Numbered from the stretch's first letter, positions 25,236 through 34,600 are shown. The stretch is DNA of 64,000 nt from Agreia sp. COWG (GCF_904528075.1 NZ_LR882035.1:1922001-1986000); one strand, 5' to 3'. Program-made: numbers and translations. Notes: generated from the letters alone by a model not told the origin.

Positions 25236-26969
25236 CTACTCGGTCAGCGTGCCGAGGGTCACGTCGAGATCCTGGTTCTTGCCGTCGCGGTACACGGTGA
25301 GCTTTGCGTCCGAGCCCGCGGCGAGGCTTCGCACCTGTGCCGTCAGGTCCGTGGCGCTCGCCACTGCGATGCCGTTGAAGGCCGTGATCACGTCTCCGGC
25401 CTTGACACCGGCCTTGTCGGCGGCACCGCCCGAGCTGACCTCCTTGACGAGCGCCCCTGCCGTGACGCTCGCGAGCTTCGCGTCGGAGCTGGCGTCACCG
25501 ACGGAGGCGCCGAGCAGGCCGTGGCTGCCCGAACCGTCCTTGATGATCTCCTCTGAGATGCGCTTGGCGAGCGACGCCGGAATGGAGAATCCGACCCCGA
25601 TCGAGCCCGACTGGCTGCCAGAACTCGTCGATCCGGCGCTGGCGATGGCCACGTTGATACCGATCAGCTCACCCTTGTCGTTCAGCAGCGCGCCACCCGA
25701 GTTGCCCGGGTTGATGGCCGCATCGGTCTGGATGACCGCGAGGGAGATGCTGGAGTTGGCCTGCTGCTTCTGCTGGGGCTGCTGCTGCGTTCCGTTCTGG
25801 CCGGGGATGTCGAAGTTCCAGAAGTCGTAGGGGCTGCCCTGGCCTGAGTCTCCGCCACCGTCCGGGGTCGAGGGCTCCGTGGAGTCACCCTTCGGCGCGG
25901 CCGAGGACGCGACCGTGATAGCCCGGTTGAGTGCGCTGACGATACCCGTGGTGACGGTACCCGAGAGCCCGAGGGGCGCGCCGATGGCGACGACGGAGTC
26001 GCCGACATTCAACTTCGTGGAGTCACCCCAGCTGATGGGAGTGAGGTTGCTCGCCTTGTCGAGCTTGATCACGGCGAGGTCGGCGACCGGGTCTGTGCCG
26101 ACGAGCGTGCCGGTGAAGAGCCGGCCGTCGTTCGCCGTGACCTGGATCGTGGGCTTCGCGGTGGCACCGTCGAGGGTCACCACATGGGTGTTCGTCAGGA
26201 CGTACCCGTCGTTCGACAGGATCACGCCCGAGCCGGTGCCACCCGACGAGCCGTCGTTGACCGAGATCGTGACGACCGAGGGCGAGGCCTTGGCGGCGAC
26301 GGCGGTCGCGAGCGACGCGTCGTCGGGGTTGTTGACCGTGATGGTCTGGGGGCTGGAGGCGGTGGTCGAACTGCCCTGCTGGTTCTGACTCAGAGCCCAC
26401 GCGCTGATACCGGCACCGGATGCTCCGCCGACGAGCGCACCGATCGCGAGCGCCGCGATCAGAACGGTCCCGCCTCGACGCTTCGGCGCCTTCTCACCCG
26501 ACGTCGCCGCACCGGCGACGGGGGGCTGCTGCGGCGGCTGACCGAACGAGCCGTTGCCGTAGTTACCCGGCGTCGAAGCGTACGGGAGCGTCGGCTGCGT
26601 CTGCGATCCGGAGTGGATCGGCTGCGTGGGCTGCGTGGGCTGTGGGGCGTGGCCGTAGTTGGCCACGTAAGGCTGGGGCGCGGTCGGCGCGGCAGGTGCC
26701 TGCGATCCGGCCGGCGCGTGCGGCTGCGCGGGGGCCTGCCATGACGGCTGCACGGGCTGCGACGGGGGCGTCGACTGTACGGGTGGCTGAGGGGCCGGCG
26801 GCGTGTAGGCCGACGGCTGGGGCTGGGTGGGTGCGGGCGGCGTTGCGCTGTCGGGGAAGGCAGGAGTGTTCGAGGCAGCGGGGGGCGTGGTCTCGGTGCT
26901 CTTGGCTTCGTCGCGGATGCTGCCGTCGGCTGCCGCCGGGTCGATCTGGTTGTCGTTGTTCTCAGACAA
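25236..26969 (-). CDS. HtrA/DegP-like trypsin-fold serine protease with PDZ domain
   Basis: A 577-residue membrane-anchored protease for envelope quality control. Residues 1-160 are a Pro/Gln/Ala-rich cytoplasmic region, 167-192 a transmembrane segment, ~215-450 the protease domain and ~485-577 a PDZ domain. The triad is His262 (LTNTHVV), Asp297 (DPVADLAV) and Ser424 (GNSGG). Between Asp and Ser lies a ~50-residue Gly/Gln/Ser-rich insert (355-408), in the place of a regulatory loop. The TTG start at 26969 has AGGAG six bases upstream. A strong terminator follows, so it is probably monocistronic. Confidence 0.92.
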   Translation of the reverse strand: MSENNDNQIDPAAADGSIRDEAKSTETTPPAASNTPAFPDSATPPAPTQPQPSAYTPPAPQPPVQSTPPSQPVQPSWQAPAQPHAPAGSQAPAAPTAPQPYVANYGHAPQPTQPTQPIHSGSQTQPTLPYASTPGNYGNGSFGQPPQQPPVAGAATSGEKAPKRRGGTVLIAALAIGALVGGASGAGISAWALSQNQQGSSTTASSPQTITVNNPDDASLATAVAAKASPSVVTISVNDGSSGGTGSGVILSNDGYVLTNTHVVTLDGATAKPTIQVTANDGRLFTGTLVGTDPVADLAVIKLDKASNLTPISWGDSTKLNVGDSVVAIGAPLGLSGTVTTGIVSALNRAITVASSAAPKGDSTEPSTPDGGGDSGQGSPYDFWNFDIPGQNGTQQQPQQKQQANSSISLAVIQTDAAINPGNSGGALLNDKGELIGINVAIASAGSTSSGSQSGSIGVGFSIPASLAKRISEEIIKDGSGSHGLLGASVGDASSDAKLASVTAGALVKEVSSGGAADKAGVKAGDVITAFNGIAVASATDLTAQVRSLAAGSDAKLTVYRDGKNQDLDVTLGTLTE

Positions 26970-27109
26970 TGGGTGCTCCTTCCAAGCCCTGTAAGCATCA
27001 CCATCGAAGCTGGACGTTGTCTATGCGTGGGCTGCAAACCGACTGCCGTATCTCTTGGGCCAGGCTTGGAGCCGACGCGCGCGCCCTGGCGCTGTCGGAG
27101 TCGAGAGGG

Positions 27110-27916
27110 TCAGCAGCCGGGCGAGAGCGGGGCACGTGCGCAGGATCCGGGCACAAGAACCGTCTTTCCCTGCGCCGCAGTTGCTGTGAGAGGTGGCGAC
27201 ACCGACGGAACCGTACCCTGCAATTCCTGCCACCCGGAGGCCCCTATCCGGTATTCGGCCGAATACGAGACGCTGAGCGTGATCGTGTATCTGCCCGGCG
27301 CACGGTACACGTGGCTCGTGACCGTGTTCGAGAACTCGGGCACCGCGAGCGCCGCCCACGTCGACCCGCCGTCTGCGGTCGTGAGGCTCGCGCCATCACC
27401 GTAGTTCCAGGCGAATGACGACGCGGTGAAACGCACCTCGGCCGCCTGCCCGAGAATCGTCGCACCGACCACCTCTACGGGCGCGGTCGCGTAGAAATTC
27501 GTCGGTAATCCGACGACCATCCATCCCGACGGCTCCATGCCCATGGCGCCCGCGGACGGCACGAGCCTCGCCACATCTCGTATCGTCACGGCGGGTGCGG
27601 CGGCCTCACCCTCGCCGGGCCTATCGAGCCGCTCGGTGCATTCGAGAACTGTCGTACACGGAACGACCGCGCTACCCCCGGCTGCTCCCTCGCCTCCGCC
27701 GCCGTTCGATTCTTGAACCGCACCGCCGCCTGATCCGCCGCCACCGCCGGAGGTACTCTCCCCGACGATGTCCACCCCACCGCCAGAAACCACCCCGCAC
27801 CCACCGACGTAAATGGCCCCGGACGAGCAGGAGCCCTCTTCAGCCTTCGCAGCATTTGCTGGACCCAATGCGAGACCCGCGATCAAACCAACTAGCAGAA
27901 CGAAGTGCCGGACCAT
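27110..27916 (-). CDS. Exported protein with a PKD-like domain, function unknown
   Basis: A 268-residue secreted protein. It has a signal peptide (1-~23, ending ANAAKAE), then a Gly/Ser-rich low-complexity stretch (~45-85), then a beta-rich C-terminal domain. SFAWNYGDGAS followed by SHVYRAPGRYTITLSVSY matches the core of a PKD (Ig-like) domain, a fold often involved in protein or carbohydrate binding at the surface. Several Cys residues suggest disulphides. Its start overlaps the end of the lipoprotein gene by 25 bases, so the two are probably translated together. Confidence 0.75.
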   Translation of the reverse strand: MVRHFVLLVGLIAGLALGPANAAKAEEGSCSSGAIYVGGCGVVSGGGVDIVGESTSGGGGGSGGGAVQESNGGGGEGAAGGSAVVPCTTVLECTERLDRPGEGEAAAPAVTIRDVARLVPSAGAMGMEPSGWMVVGLPTNFYATAPVEVVGATILGQAAEVRFTASSFAWNYGDGASLTTADGGSTWAALAVPEFSNTVTSHVYRAPGRYTITLSVSYSAEYRIGASGWQELQGTVPSVSPPLTATAAQGKTVLVPGSCARAPLSPGC

Positions 27917-28473
27917 GGCTCATTCTCCGATACGACTAGAGCGGTACTTCCTGCTTCTCTGCTCACCATCTGGGCGACGAGTGAAACTCGGTCATTTCGG
28001 TTAGCCGCGGTGACATCTGTCCCGCGCGCGTCAACGACCCTGATGTCACTCACGTCGACGCAAACGTATATGGTCACCACCGCTAATCCGTTGTTCTCTT
28101 GAACATCCTGCAGGTTCACGGATCTCACGTTGGTCTGACCTGTAGTTCGAATACCGGCCTGCGAGAGTTCGTCAAATCCTTCGAGACTGGTGGTCAAGAA
28201 ACTGGGGGTTACCGTCTCGGCGATCCGTTGCGGATTCGCACCACCCTCCGCAGCGATGACATCACTTAAACGGAAATATTCCGAATATGCCGCCTTTGCC
28301 GCCTCGAAAGCAAGATCGCGGCTTTCGAACATCGAGATCGTTGGGGTATCTGAGACGGTGGGTATCGGTTCAGAGTCGGGGCTGCAGGCCACAAGAGAGC
28401 ACGCCATCATGCACACCATGGCGGATCGGACAACCACTCTTACGAGCAGGGGGCGACGCGTCCGATCGAACAT
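27892..28473 (-). CDS. Putative lipoprotein of unknown function
   Basis: A ~193-residue protein with a lipoprotein signal: basic N-terminus, hydrophobic core and lipobox SLVAC, giving an N-terminal lipid-modified Cys on the outer face of the membrane. The mature part (SPDSEPIPTVSD...) has an alpha/beta make-up resembling small uptake- or stress-related lipoproteins, but I recognise no family. I use ATG 28473; ATG 28491 is an alternative six codons upstream. The gene body is visibly less GC-rich than its neighbours. It shares a 25-base overlap with the PKD-like gene. Confidence 0.68.
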   Translation of the reverse strand: MFDRTRRPLLVRVVVRSAMVCMMACSLVACSPDSEPIPTVSDTPTISMFESRDLAFEAAKAAYSEYFRLSDVIAAEGGANPQRIAETVTPSFLTTSLEGFDELSQAGIRTTGQTNVRSVNLQDVQENNGLAVVTIYVCVDVSDIRVVDARGTDVTAANRNDRVSLVAQMVSREAGSTALVVSENEPWSGTSFC

Positions 28474-28512
28474 GCACTCACGGTAGAGCATGTCGCCACG
28501 TGACGTTCGGAA

Positions 28513-28540
28513 TTATCCACAGGTGCGCTGCCGGTAAATT
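28513..28540 (+). promoter_or_regulatory. Promoter of the aminotransferase gene with a perfect DnaA-box sequence
   Basis: TAAATT (28535-28540) ends six bases before the GTG at 28547, so the gene is probably leaderless. TTATCCACA (28513-28521), the perfect DnaA box, occupies the place where a -35 element would lie. A single box may be chance. Confidence 0.4.
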
Positions 28541-28546
28541 TGGCTC

Positions 28547-29743
28547 GTGACTATCTCTGGTTCCTGGCAACGCACGGCCCGGGGGGCGGGGCTCCTCTCG
28601 CTCGACGGCTCGATCCGGCCCACCATCTTCGCCGAGATGAGCGCCCTCGCCTCATCTACAGGGGCGATCAATCTCGGCCAGGGCTTTCCCGACGAAGACG
28701 GACCGGCCGAGGTGCTCGAGGCCGCGCGGCGCGCCATCAGCGACGGCCTCAACCAGTACCCGCCGGCCATCGGCATGCCCGTGCTGCGCGAGGCGATAGC
28801 CGCACACCAGAAGCGGTTCTATGCGCTCGACGTCGACGCCGACCGCGAGGTTCTCGTCACCGCCGGAGCCACCGAGGCGCTCGCGGCCACCCTGCTCGCC
28901 CTCGTAGACGACGGCGACGAGGTCGTCACGCTGGAACCCTTCTACGACGCGTACGGCGCCGTGATCGCGCTGGCACGGGGCGTGCACGTCATGGTTCCCC
29001 TGCGACTGCCCGACTTCCTGCCCGACCACGACGACTTGCGCGCGGCCGTGACCGACCGCACCCGCGTCATCCTGATCAACAATCCGAACAACCCCACCGG
29101 CACGGTTCTGCCGAAAGAGACTCTCGAGCTCGTGGTCGAGCTGGCACACGCCCACGACGCGATCATCGTCACCGACGAGGTCTACGAGCACCTGACGTTC
29201 GGCGAGCCGCACCTGCCGATCGCCACGCTGCCCGGGGGTAGGGAGCGCACCGTCACGATCTCGTCTGGCGGCAAGACCTTCAACACCACCGGCTGGAAGA
29301 TCGGCTGGCTCACCGCACCACACGACATCGTCACGGCGATCCTCGCCGTCAAACAATTCCTGACCTTCGTGAACGGTGCCCCCTTCCAGCCGGCTATCGC
29401 CGTCGGGCTTGGCCTGTCCGACGAGTTCTTCGACTCGATCGCCCACACGCTGCAGGCCAAGCGAGATCTGCTCTCGTCGGGGCTGACCAAGGCCGGCTTC
29501 GCCGTCACCATGCCGCAGGCCGGCTATTTCGTGGTCGCCGATGCCGCACCGCTCGGTTACCCGGATGCCGCAACGCTGTGCCGCCAGCTGCCCGAGCTCG
29601 CGGGCGTCGTCGGCATTCCTATCAGCGCCTTCTGCACCGCGCAGCTCGGCGCCGAGTACTCGTCGCTCGTGCGCTTCGCCTATTGCAAGAAGACAGACGT
29701 TCTGCAGCGCGCGACCGCGCAGTTGGAGCAGCTCGGTCGCTAG
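28547..29743 (+). CDS. PLP-dependent aminotransferase, class I/II (DapC/KAT-like)
   Basis: A 398-residue fold-type I aminotransferase. INLGQGFPDEDGP, the substrate-entry VTAGATEAL, INNPNNPTG, VTDEVYEHLTF and the PLP lysine in SSGGKTFNTTGWKIGW are all present in order. The set is characteristic of the actinobacterial group often called succinyldiaminopimelate aminotransferase (DapC) or kynurenine-type aminotransferase. Which keto acid is used cannot be decided. The GTG start has no ribosome site and a close -10 hexamer. It converges with the YdeI gene, overlapping by four bases. Confidence 0.9.
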   Translation: MTISGSWQRTARGAGLLSLDGSIRPTIFAEMSALASSTGAINLGQGFPDEDGPAEVLEAARRAISDGLNQYPPAIGMPVLREAIAAHQKRFYALDVDADREVLVTAGATEALAATLLALVDDGDEVVTLEPFYDAYGAVIALARGVHVMVPLRLPDFLPDHDDLRAAVTDRTRVILINNPNNPTGTVLPKETLELVVELAHAHDAIIVTDEVYEHLTFGEPHLPIATLPGGRERTVTISSGGKTFNTTGWKIGWLTAPHDIVTAILAVKQFLTFVNGAPFQPAIAVGLGLSDEFFDSIAHTLQAKRDLLSSGLTKAGFAVTMPQAGYFVVADAAPLGYPDAATLCRQLPELAGVVGIPISAFCTAQLGAEYSSLVRFAYCKKTDVLQRATAQLEQLGR

Positions 29744-30315
29744 CCGGCCGGCTTCTCACGCCTGGAGAGCCGATCGACGAGGGTGGCGATCTTGCGCGCC
29801 CTCCCCTCGGGCGTCTTGAGTGACTGGATGCGGTAGTAGATGGCGAACCGTTCCTGTTTGTTCAGCGTCTCGTAGAACGCCCTCGCTTCGGCCTTCGCTT
29901 CGAGGGCCTCCAGAAAGTCCGGATGCGGCTGCGCATCGCTCGATGTCGCATACGCCCGGTCCCAGCGGCCATCCGCCCGAGCCCGCTCCACCTCCCTGAG
30001 GCCGCGCGGCGACATCCGGCCCTCTGCGATCATCGCTTCTGCAGCAGTACGGTTGCGCATGGACCACGGGCTCGCCCTGCGACGTGGCGTGAATCCGCGC
30101 AGCGAGGTGTGCTCGTCGCGGCCCAACGTCTGGCCGTCGATCCAGCCGAACTCGAGCGCCACATCGAGCGCCTCGGCATAGGTGACCGTCACGAAGGGCG
30201 AGGCCTTCTTGGCCACGATCAGCCAGATGCCGACCTCGAGCTCCTGGTGCAGAATCATCCAGTCGCGAAACTCCTGCCGCGACGAGAACTGCAGGCTCTG
30301 CCTCTCGGCTGCCAC
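29740..30315 (-). CDS. YdeI/OmpD-associated family protein
   Basis: A 191-residue cytoplasmic protein of the YdeI (OmdA) family. SRQEFRDWMILHQ at the start, then EALDVALEFGWIDGQ, FTPRRRASPWSMRNR and a C-terminal helical part (FYETLNKQERFAIYYRIQ) are the conserved parts. The biochemical role of the family is not known, although some members are linked to stress and peptide resistance. The GTG at 30315 has GGAGG six bases upstream. It follows the carbon-nitrogen hydrolase by 11 bases in the same direction, so they may form one unit. Confidence 0.88.
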   Translation of the reverse strand: MAAERQSLQFSSRQEFRDWMILHQELEVGIWLIVAKKASPFVTVTYAEALDVALEFGWIDGQTLGRDEHTSLRGFTPRRRASPWSMRNRTAAEAMIAEGRMSPRGLREVERARADGRWDRAYATSSDAQPHPDFLEALEAKAEARAFYETLNKQERFAIYYRIQSLKTPEGRARKIATLVDRLSRREKPAG

Positions 30316-30326
30316 GGCGGCCTCCG

Positions 30327-31166
30327 CTACAACTCGCGCGTGCCGAAGCGGCGCAGAGAGAGTGCGGGGTTCACGCGACGCACATCGTCGACGCGTCGAC
30401 GAGAGATCCAGGAGAGGGCGACGTCTTCACGTTCACCGAGCGACGCGATCGCCACTCCCATCGGATCGACGATGAGGCTCGTGCCCACCCCCACGGGCGG
30501 GGTGTGGTCTGCGGCGGCGACATAGATGGTGTTCTCGAGGGCACGCGCCGTGACCAGCGTTCGCCAGTGATGCTCCTTCAGCGCTCCTCGTACCCACTCT
30601 GCGGGCACCAGGGCGAGGTCGACGCCGGCATCGACGAGCCTCCTCGTCACCTCGGGAAACCGGATGTCGTAACAGGTCTGCAGCCCCACCGTCAGCTCTC
30701 CGAGGGCGAATGTCTCGGGCGCCCCGATGAGGCCGGGCTCGACCCAATCGCTCTCCGCGGCCCCGAAAGCGTCGTACAGGTGCAGCTTGCGGTATGAGGC
30801 GACGAGCTCCCCCGTCGGTGCAAGCGCGACAACCGCGTTAGAAAAGCGATCCCCCGACGAGGTGGCCTCGATCATGCCTGCCACGATGTGCACACCGAGC
30901 GATGCCGCGAGCGCCCCGAGCGCCGACACGAAGGGCCCCTCGAGCGTTTCGGCGTGCGCGAGAAAACCCTCGCCGAACGGTTCGGAGAAATAGGACGAGT
31001 ACTCGGGGAACACGACGAGCGACGCTCCGCGCCGGGTCGCGACGGACGCGAGGCGGGTGATCGTCGCGAGGTTGGCATCGGCGTCGGGTCCCGGCGCGAA
31101 CTGGGCTACCGCGACGCCGATCGCCTCGTCGTCGCCGTGAGCCGTCGGAGTGATGGGCGTCGTCAT
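30327..31166 (-). CDS. Carbon-nitrogen hydrolase (nitrilase superfamily)
   Basis: A 279-residue amidase-type enzyme. The Glu-Lys-Cys triad is evident: Glu in VVFPEYSS, Lys in YRKLHLYDAFG and Cys in TCYDIRFPE. The sequence is closest in pattern to omega-amidase or deaminated-glutathione amidase proteins, which clean up side products. The substrate is not certain. ATG 31166 gives MTTPITPTA. A GTG at 31193 that overlaps the stop of the ROK gene would add nine residues and would couple the two genes. It lies downstream of the ROK regulator and upstream of YdeI on the minus strand. Confidence 0.87.
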   Translation of the reverse strand: MTTPITPTAHGDDEAIGVAVAQFAPGPDADANLATITRLASVATRRGASLVVFPEYSSYFSEPFGEGFLAHAETLEGPFVSALGALAASLGVHIVAGMIEATSSGDRFSNAVVALAPTGELVASYRKLHLYDAFGAAESDWVEPGLIGAPETFALGELTVGLQTCYDIRFPEVTRRLVDAGVDLALVPAEWVRGALKEHHWRTLVTARALENTIYVAAADHTPPVGVGTSLIVDPMGVAIASLGEREDVALSWISRRRVDDVRRVNPALSLRRFGTREL

Positions 31167-31189
31167 TCCCTCACTGTAGCGAGAGTGCT

Positions 31190-32323
31190 TCACACGGGGA
31201 TGACGCCGAACTCCGATTGGATCGCCACCGAAGCGGCACCTCGTGCCCAGGCGGTGAATTCCGAATCTGTCGGCCTGATCTGCACGGGCAACGCGTCCGG
31301 ATCCCTATCGGCCTCCACCGCTCGACGCACCGAGTCCTCGGCGACGTCGAGCAGCCCGATGCCCTCGCCCGAGAGAACGACGACCTCCACCATCGCCAGG
31401 TTGGCCGTGGCGGCGATGAGGCGGCCGAGAGAGCGCGCCGAGGTGTCGACGACCTGACGCGCGACGGGATTGTCGACCCGTGCGAGCGCGAGCAGCTCCT
31501 CGTACTCGATCGGGCGGCCGAGACCCACTCCCGCGCTTGCGCACATGCTGCCGATCGAGAGCATGGCTGACGAGCAGCCGCGGTGCCCATCGCTGCAGAG
31601 AGGGCCGGTCGCGTCGAGCGGAAAATGACCTCCGAGACCCAGGCCGGTGTCCGACGTGATGACCTGCCGTCCGTGCATCACGAGTCCATAGCCGACGCCC
31701 GCGCCGATCGTGATCACCGAGAAGTTGTCGACCCCGCGCGCATGTCCGAACCAGTGCTCCGCGGCGGTCAAAGCCACGACATCGTTCTCCACCGTTGCGG
31801 GTCGACCGAATCTCTTCTCGATGAGAAAACCGAGATCGACGTCGTGCCACTTCAAGAAGGGGGCACGAGAGACGACCCGCGACGAGGTCACCTTGCCGCC
31901 GATACTCACCCCGATTGTCGTGACGTCGTCGGCATCGAGTTCGTCGATCAGCGATTGGATTCCATCGAGCACGTCGTCGGGGGCATGCCCGGCGAGGTGC
32001 GCCGTCGCAGCTCCCGCGACGGTCGCCCGCAGATCGGTGACGACTCCGAACACGTGCTCTCCCGTGATCTTGACCCCCAGGATGCGCTGGGCATCCACCC
32101 GCACGTCGAGCGGCTTGATGGGCCGGCCTACCGCGCCATCCATGAGTTCGTCGGCCTCGACCAGGATGCCGTGGTCGATGAGAGGGCGGCTGAGCCGAGT
32201 GAGGCTGGCCGGCGACAGCCCGAGACGACGCCCGAGCTCGCCACGTCCGATGGGCCCGTGAATGAGTACCTCGCGAGCGAGTTCACGCCGGGAGTCTCGT
32301 GAACCAACGTCTGTGGTCGCCAT
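31190..32323 (-). CDS. ROK-family transcriptional regulator
   Basis: A 377-residue DNA-binding regulator. The N-terminal winged helix (RGELGRRLGLSPASLTRLSRPL) is followed by a ROK sugar-kinase-like domain with VSIGGKV and the Cys/His zinc-type segment GHFPLD...CSDGHRGC. The domain binds sugars or sugar phosphates to relieve repression. It is divergent from the alpha-galactosidase operon, with 144 bases between, so it most likely represses that operon. GGGAG eight bases before ATG 32323 fixes the start; the open frame extends further upstream without a ribosome site. Confidence 0.88.
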   Translation of the reverse strand: MATTDVGSRDSRRELAREVLIHGPIGRGELGRRLGLSPASLTRLSRPLIDHGILVEADELMDGAVGRPIKPLDVRVDAQRILGVKITGEHVFGVVTDLRATVAGAATAHLAGHAPDDVLDGIQSLIDELDADDVTTIGVSIGGKVTSSRVVSRAPFLKWHDVDLGFLIEKRFGRPATVENDVVALTAAEHWFGHARGVDNFSVITIGAGVGYGLVMHGRQVITSDTGLGLGGHFPLDATGPLCSDGHRGCSSAMLSIGSMCASAGVGLGRPIEYEELLALARVDNPVARQVVDTSARSLGRLIAATANLAMVEVVVLSGEGIGLLDVAEDSVRRAVEADRDPDALPVQIRPTDSEFTAWARGAASVAIQSEFGVIPV

Positions 32324-32431
32324 GATTGCCACTCCCATCCTGCCCCTGCGGAGGGGGACGATATTTCCAATTATCAACAAAAACTCGAGATCAGGGGCGC
32401 GCATCCGATGGATTAGCCGAAAAAGTCGTGC

Positions 32432-32461
32432 TTGACACACTAATTAATTCCACGGTAGAAC
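32432..32461 (+). promoter_or_regulatory. Promoter of the alpha-galactoside operon
   Basis: A perfect -35 TTGACA (32432-32437) and a -10 TAGAAC (32456-32461) are 18 bases apart. The -10 ends six bases before the ATG at 32468, and no ribosome site exists, so the operon probably starts with a leaderless mRNA. AT-rich palindromic sequence (CTAATTAATT) between the boxes is a candidate operator for the ROK regulator. Confidence 0.65.
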
Positions 32462-32467
32462 TATTTC

Positions 32468-34600
32468 ATGCATCGTCGCACCCCCATCCACCTCCGCCGC
32501 GCAGGCACGAGCGTGATCATCGATCTCGCCACCCCCGGTTACCCGTCGATACTCCACTGGGGTGAAGATCTCGGCGATCTCAGCGATCTTCAGCTGGAGC
32601 ACCTGGCCGTCGCCTCCGAGCCGCAGCGGGTCTCCGGAGGCCTCGACACCCCCGCACGCCTGACCATCCTGCCGCTGGAGTCGCACGGCTGGCAGAACGA
32701 ACCGGGTCTCATCGGCAGTCGGCGCGGACTCGCCTTCTCCCCCACGTTCGGGCCGGTCGACGTGCACATGCTCCCGTCTGACGCAGGGCTCGTATTGGAG
32801 GCGGTCGACGAGGTCGCCGCGCTGAAGATCAGCTCGAGCCTGACGCTCGACAGCGCCGGCCTGCTGCACCAGAAGCACACGCTGACCAATCTCGGCGACT
32901 CCGCCTACGACCTGCAGCACCTTCTCGCCACTTTCCCTCTTCCGAGCAGCGCACGCGAGCTGCTCGACACCACCGGTCGACACCTCCGCGAGCGCTTCCC
33001 TCAGAGGCACGCCTTCACGACGGGCCGGCACGTGCGCGACAGCCGCCGTGGCCGCCCCGGCGCAGACGCCACGCTCTTTCTCGCGGCCGGCACGCCCGGT
33101 TTCGCCTTCGAGCGTGGCCTCGTGCACGCTCTCCACCTCGCCTGGAGCGGAAGTCAACGCATCAGCGCTGAACGCTCCGTCGCGGGTCACGCGCTCCTCC
33201 AGGCCGGCGAGCTCCTCTCGGCCGGCGAGCTGAGTCTCGCTCCCGGCGAGAGCTATACGACACCGGATGCTATCGGCTCGTGGGGCGACGGCCTCACGGC
33301 CCTCTCCTCCCGCTTCCACGAGTCGATCCGTGCCAGGGAGAACCACCCCACCCTGCCCCGCCCCGTCACCTTGAACACCTGGGAGGCCGTCTACTTCGAC
33401 CTCGATGTCGACAGGCTGCGACGACTCGCCGATGCGGGCGCCCGGGTCGGCATCGAACGATTCGTTCTCGACGACGGCTGGTTCCGCGGCCGGCGAGACG
33501 ATACCGCCGGCCTCGGCGACTGGTACGTCGACGAGCAGGTCTGGCCGCAGGGGCTCGGCCCGATCATCGACCACGTCACCGGGCTCGGCATGCAGTTCGG
33601 ACTGTGGGTGGAACCCGAGATGGTGAACGCCGACTCCGATCTCGCCCGCGCCCATCCCGACTGGATCCTTCAAAGCGAGGCCGGACTCCCACTGGAGTCT
33701 CGCCAGCAGCAGGTGCTCGACCTCTCCAACCCCGCGGTCTTCGACTACCTTCTCGAACGCCTCGACGCGATCCTGACCGAGTACGACGTCGCCTACCTGA
33801 AGTGGGATCACAACCGCGATCTGCTGGAGGCGGGCAGCCCGATCACGGGGAGGGTCGCGGTACATGAGAATGTCGTCGCCCTCTACCGGCTTCTCGACGA
33901 GATCAGGCGGATGCATCCGGGCGTCGAGATCGAGAGCTGCGCGTCCGGAGGCGCCCGCGTCGACCTGGGCATTCTCGAACACACCGATCGCATCTGGACG
34001 AGCGACTGCATCGACCCGATCGAGCGCCTCACGATTCAGAAGTACACGAACATCGTCATCCCCTACGAGCTCATGGGTGCCCACGTCAGCGGGCCGCACT
34101 CCCACTCCACCGGGCGACGACACGAACTCACCCTTCGGGCCGGCGTCGCGCTGCCCGGGCATTTCGGGATCGAGTGGGACATCTCACGACTCGACGACGC
34201 CGGGCTCGACGCCGTCGCCGCGTGGGTCGACGCGCACAAGCGCATCCGTGAGCTGGCCCACACCGGGAGGTCGGTGCACGCCGATCTGCCCGACTCCTCG
34301 GCCGATCTTCGCGGACTCGTCTCACAGGGGGGCGAGCGGGCACTCTTCGTCTATACCCAGGTCACCACCAGCACGAGCTACCCACCCGAGGCCCTCACCT
34401 TTCCCGGGCTCGATGACGAGCGCAGCTACCGCGTCTCGCTCGCCGAGCCGACCGCACGGTTGGACGGCCCCGGCCAGTCCCCCCTCTCGTGGGCAGAGCA
34501 GCCGATCACTCTGAGCGGTCGAGCGCTCCGCACCAGGGGCATCCAGGCGCCGGTTCTGTTTCCTGAACATCTCGTCCTCATCGACTTCACCGCGATCTGA
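32468..34600 (+). CDS. Alpha-galactosidase, GH36
   Basis: A 710-residue cytoplasmic glycoside hydrolase that removes terminal alpha-galactose from raffinose, melibiose and related sugars. An N-terminal beta-sandwich (~1-290) precedes the TIM barrel. The nucleophile is Asp447 (YLKWDHNRD) and the acid/base Asp513 (WTSDCIDPIERL). ESCASGGARVD between them is a GH36 signature, as is WVEPEMVN earlier. The length matches bacterial GH36 enzymes. There is no signal peptide, so the substrate must be imported, consistent with the ABC genes that follow 38 bases later. ATG 32468 has no Shine-Dalgarno and sits at the predicted transcription start. Confidence 0.93.
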   Translation: MHRRTPIHLRRAGTSVIIDLATPGYPSILHWGEDLGDLSDLQLEHLAVASEPQRVSGGLDTPARLTILPLESHGWQNEPGLIGSRRGLAFSPTFGPVDVHMLPSDAGLVLEAVDEVAALKISSSLTLDSAGLLHQKHTLTNLGDSAYDLQHLLATFPLPSSARELLDTTGRHLRERFPQRHAFTTGRHVRDSRRGRPGADATLFLAAGTPGFAFERGLVHALHLAWSGSQRISAERSVAGHALLQAGELLSAGELSLAPGESYTTPDAIGSWGDGLTALSSRFHESIRARENHPTLPRPVTLNTWEAVYFDLDVDRLRRLADAGARVGIERFVLDDGWFRGRRDDTAGLGDWYVDEQVWPQGLGPIIDHVTGLGMQFGLWVEPEMVNADSDLARAHPDWILQSEAGLPLESRQQQVLDLSNPAVFDYLLERLDAILTEYDVAYLKWDHNRDLLEAGSPITGRVAVHENVVALYRLLDEIRRMHPGVEIESCASGGARVDLGILEHTDRIWTSDCIDPIERLTIQKYTNIVIPYELMGAHVSGPHSHSTGRRHELTLRAGVALPGHFGIEWDISRLDDAGLDAVAAWVDAHKRIRELAHTGRSVHADLPDSSADLRGLVSQGGERALFVYTQVTTSTSYPPEALTFPGLDDERSYRVSLAEPTARLDGPGQSPLSWAEQPITLSGRALRTRGIQAPVLFPEHLVLIDFTAI

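Noticed and set aside
28513..28521. Replication origin suggested by a DnaA box
   Set aside because: Only one box was noticed, with no AT-rich unwinding region and no dnaA, dnaN or gyr genes in the window.
32444..34162. Open frame of 572 residues antisense to the alpha-galactosidase
   Set aside because: A mirror frame of a high-GC gene; composition is Glu/Arg/Val-rich shadow and no motif is present.
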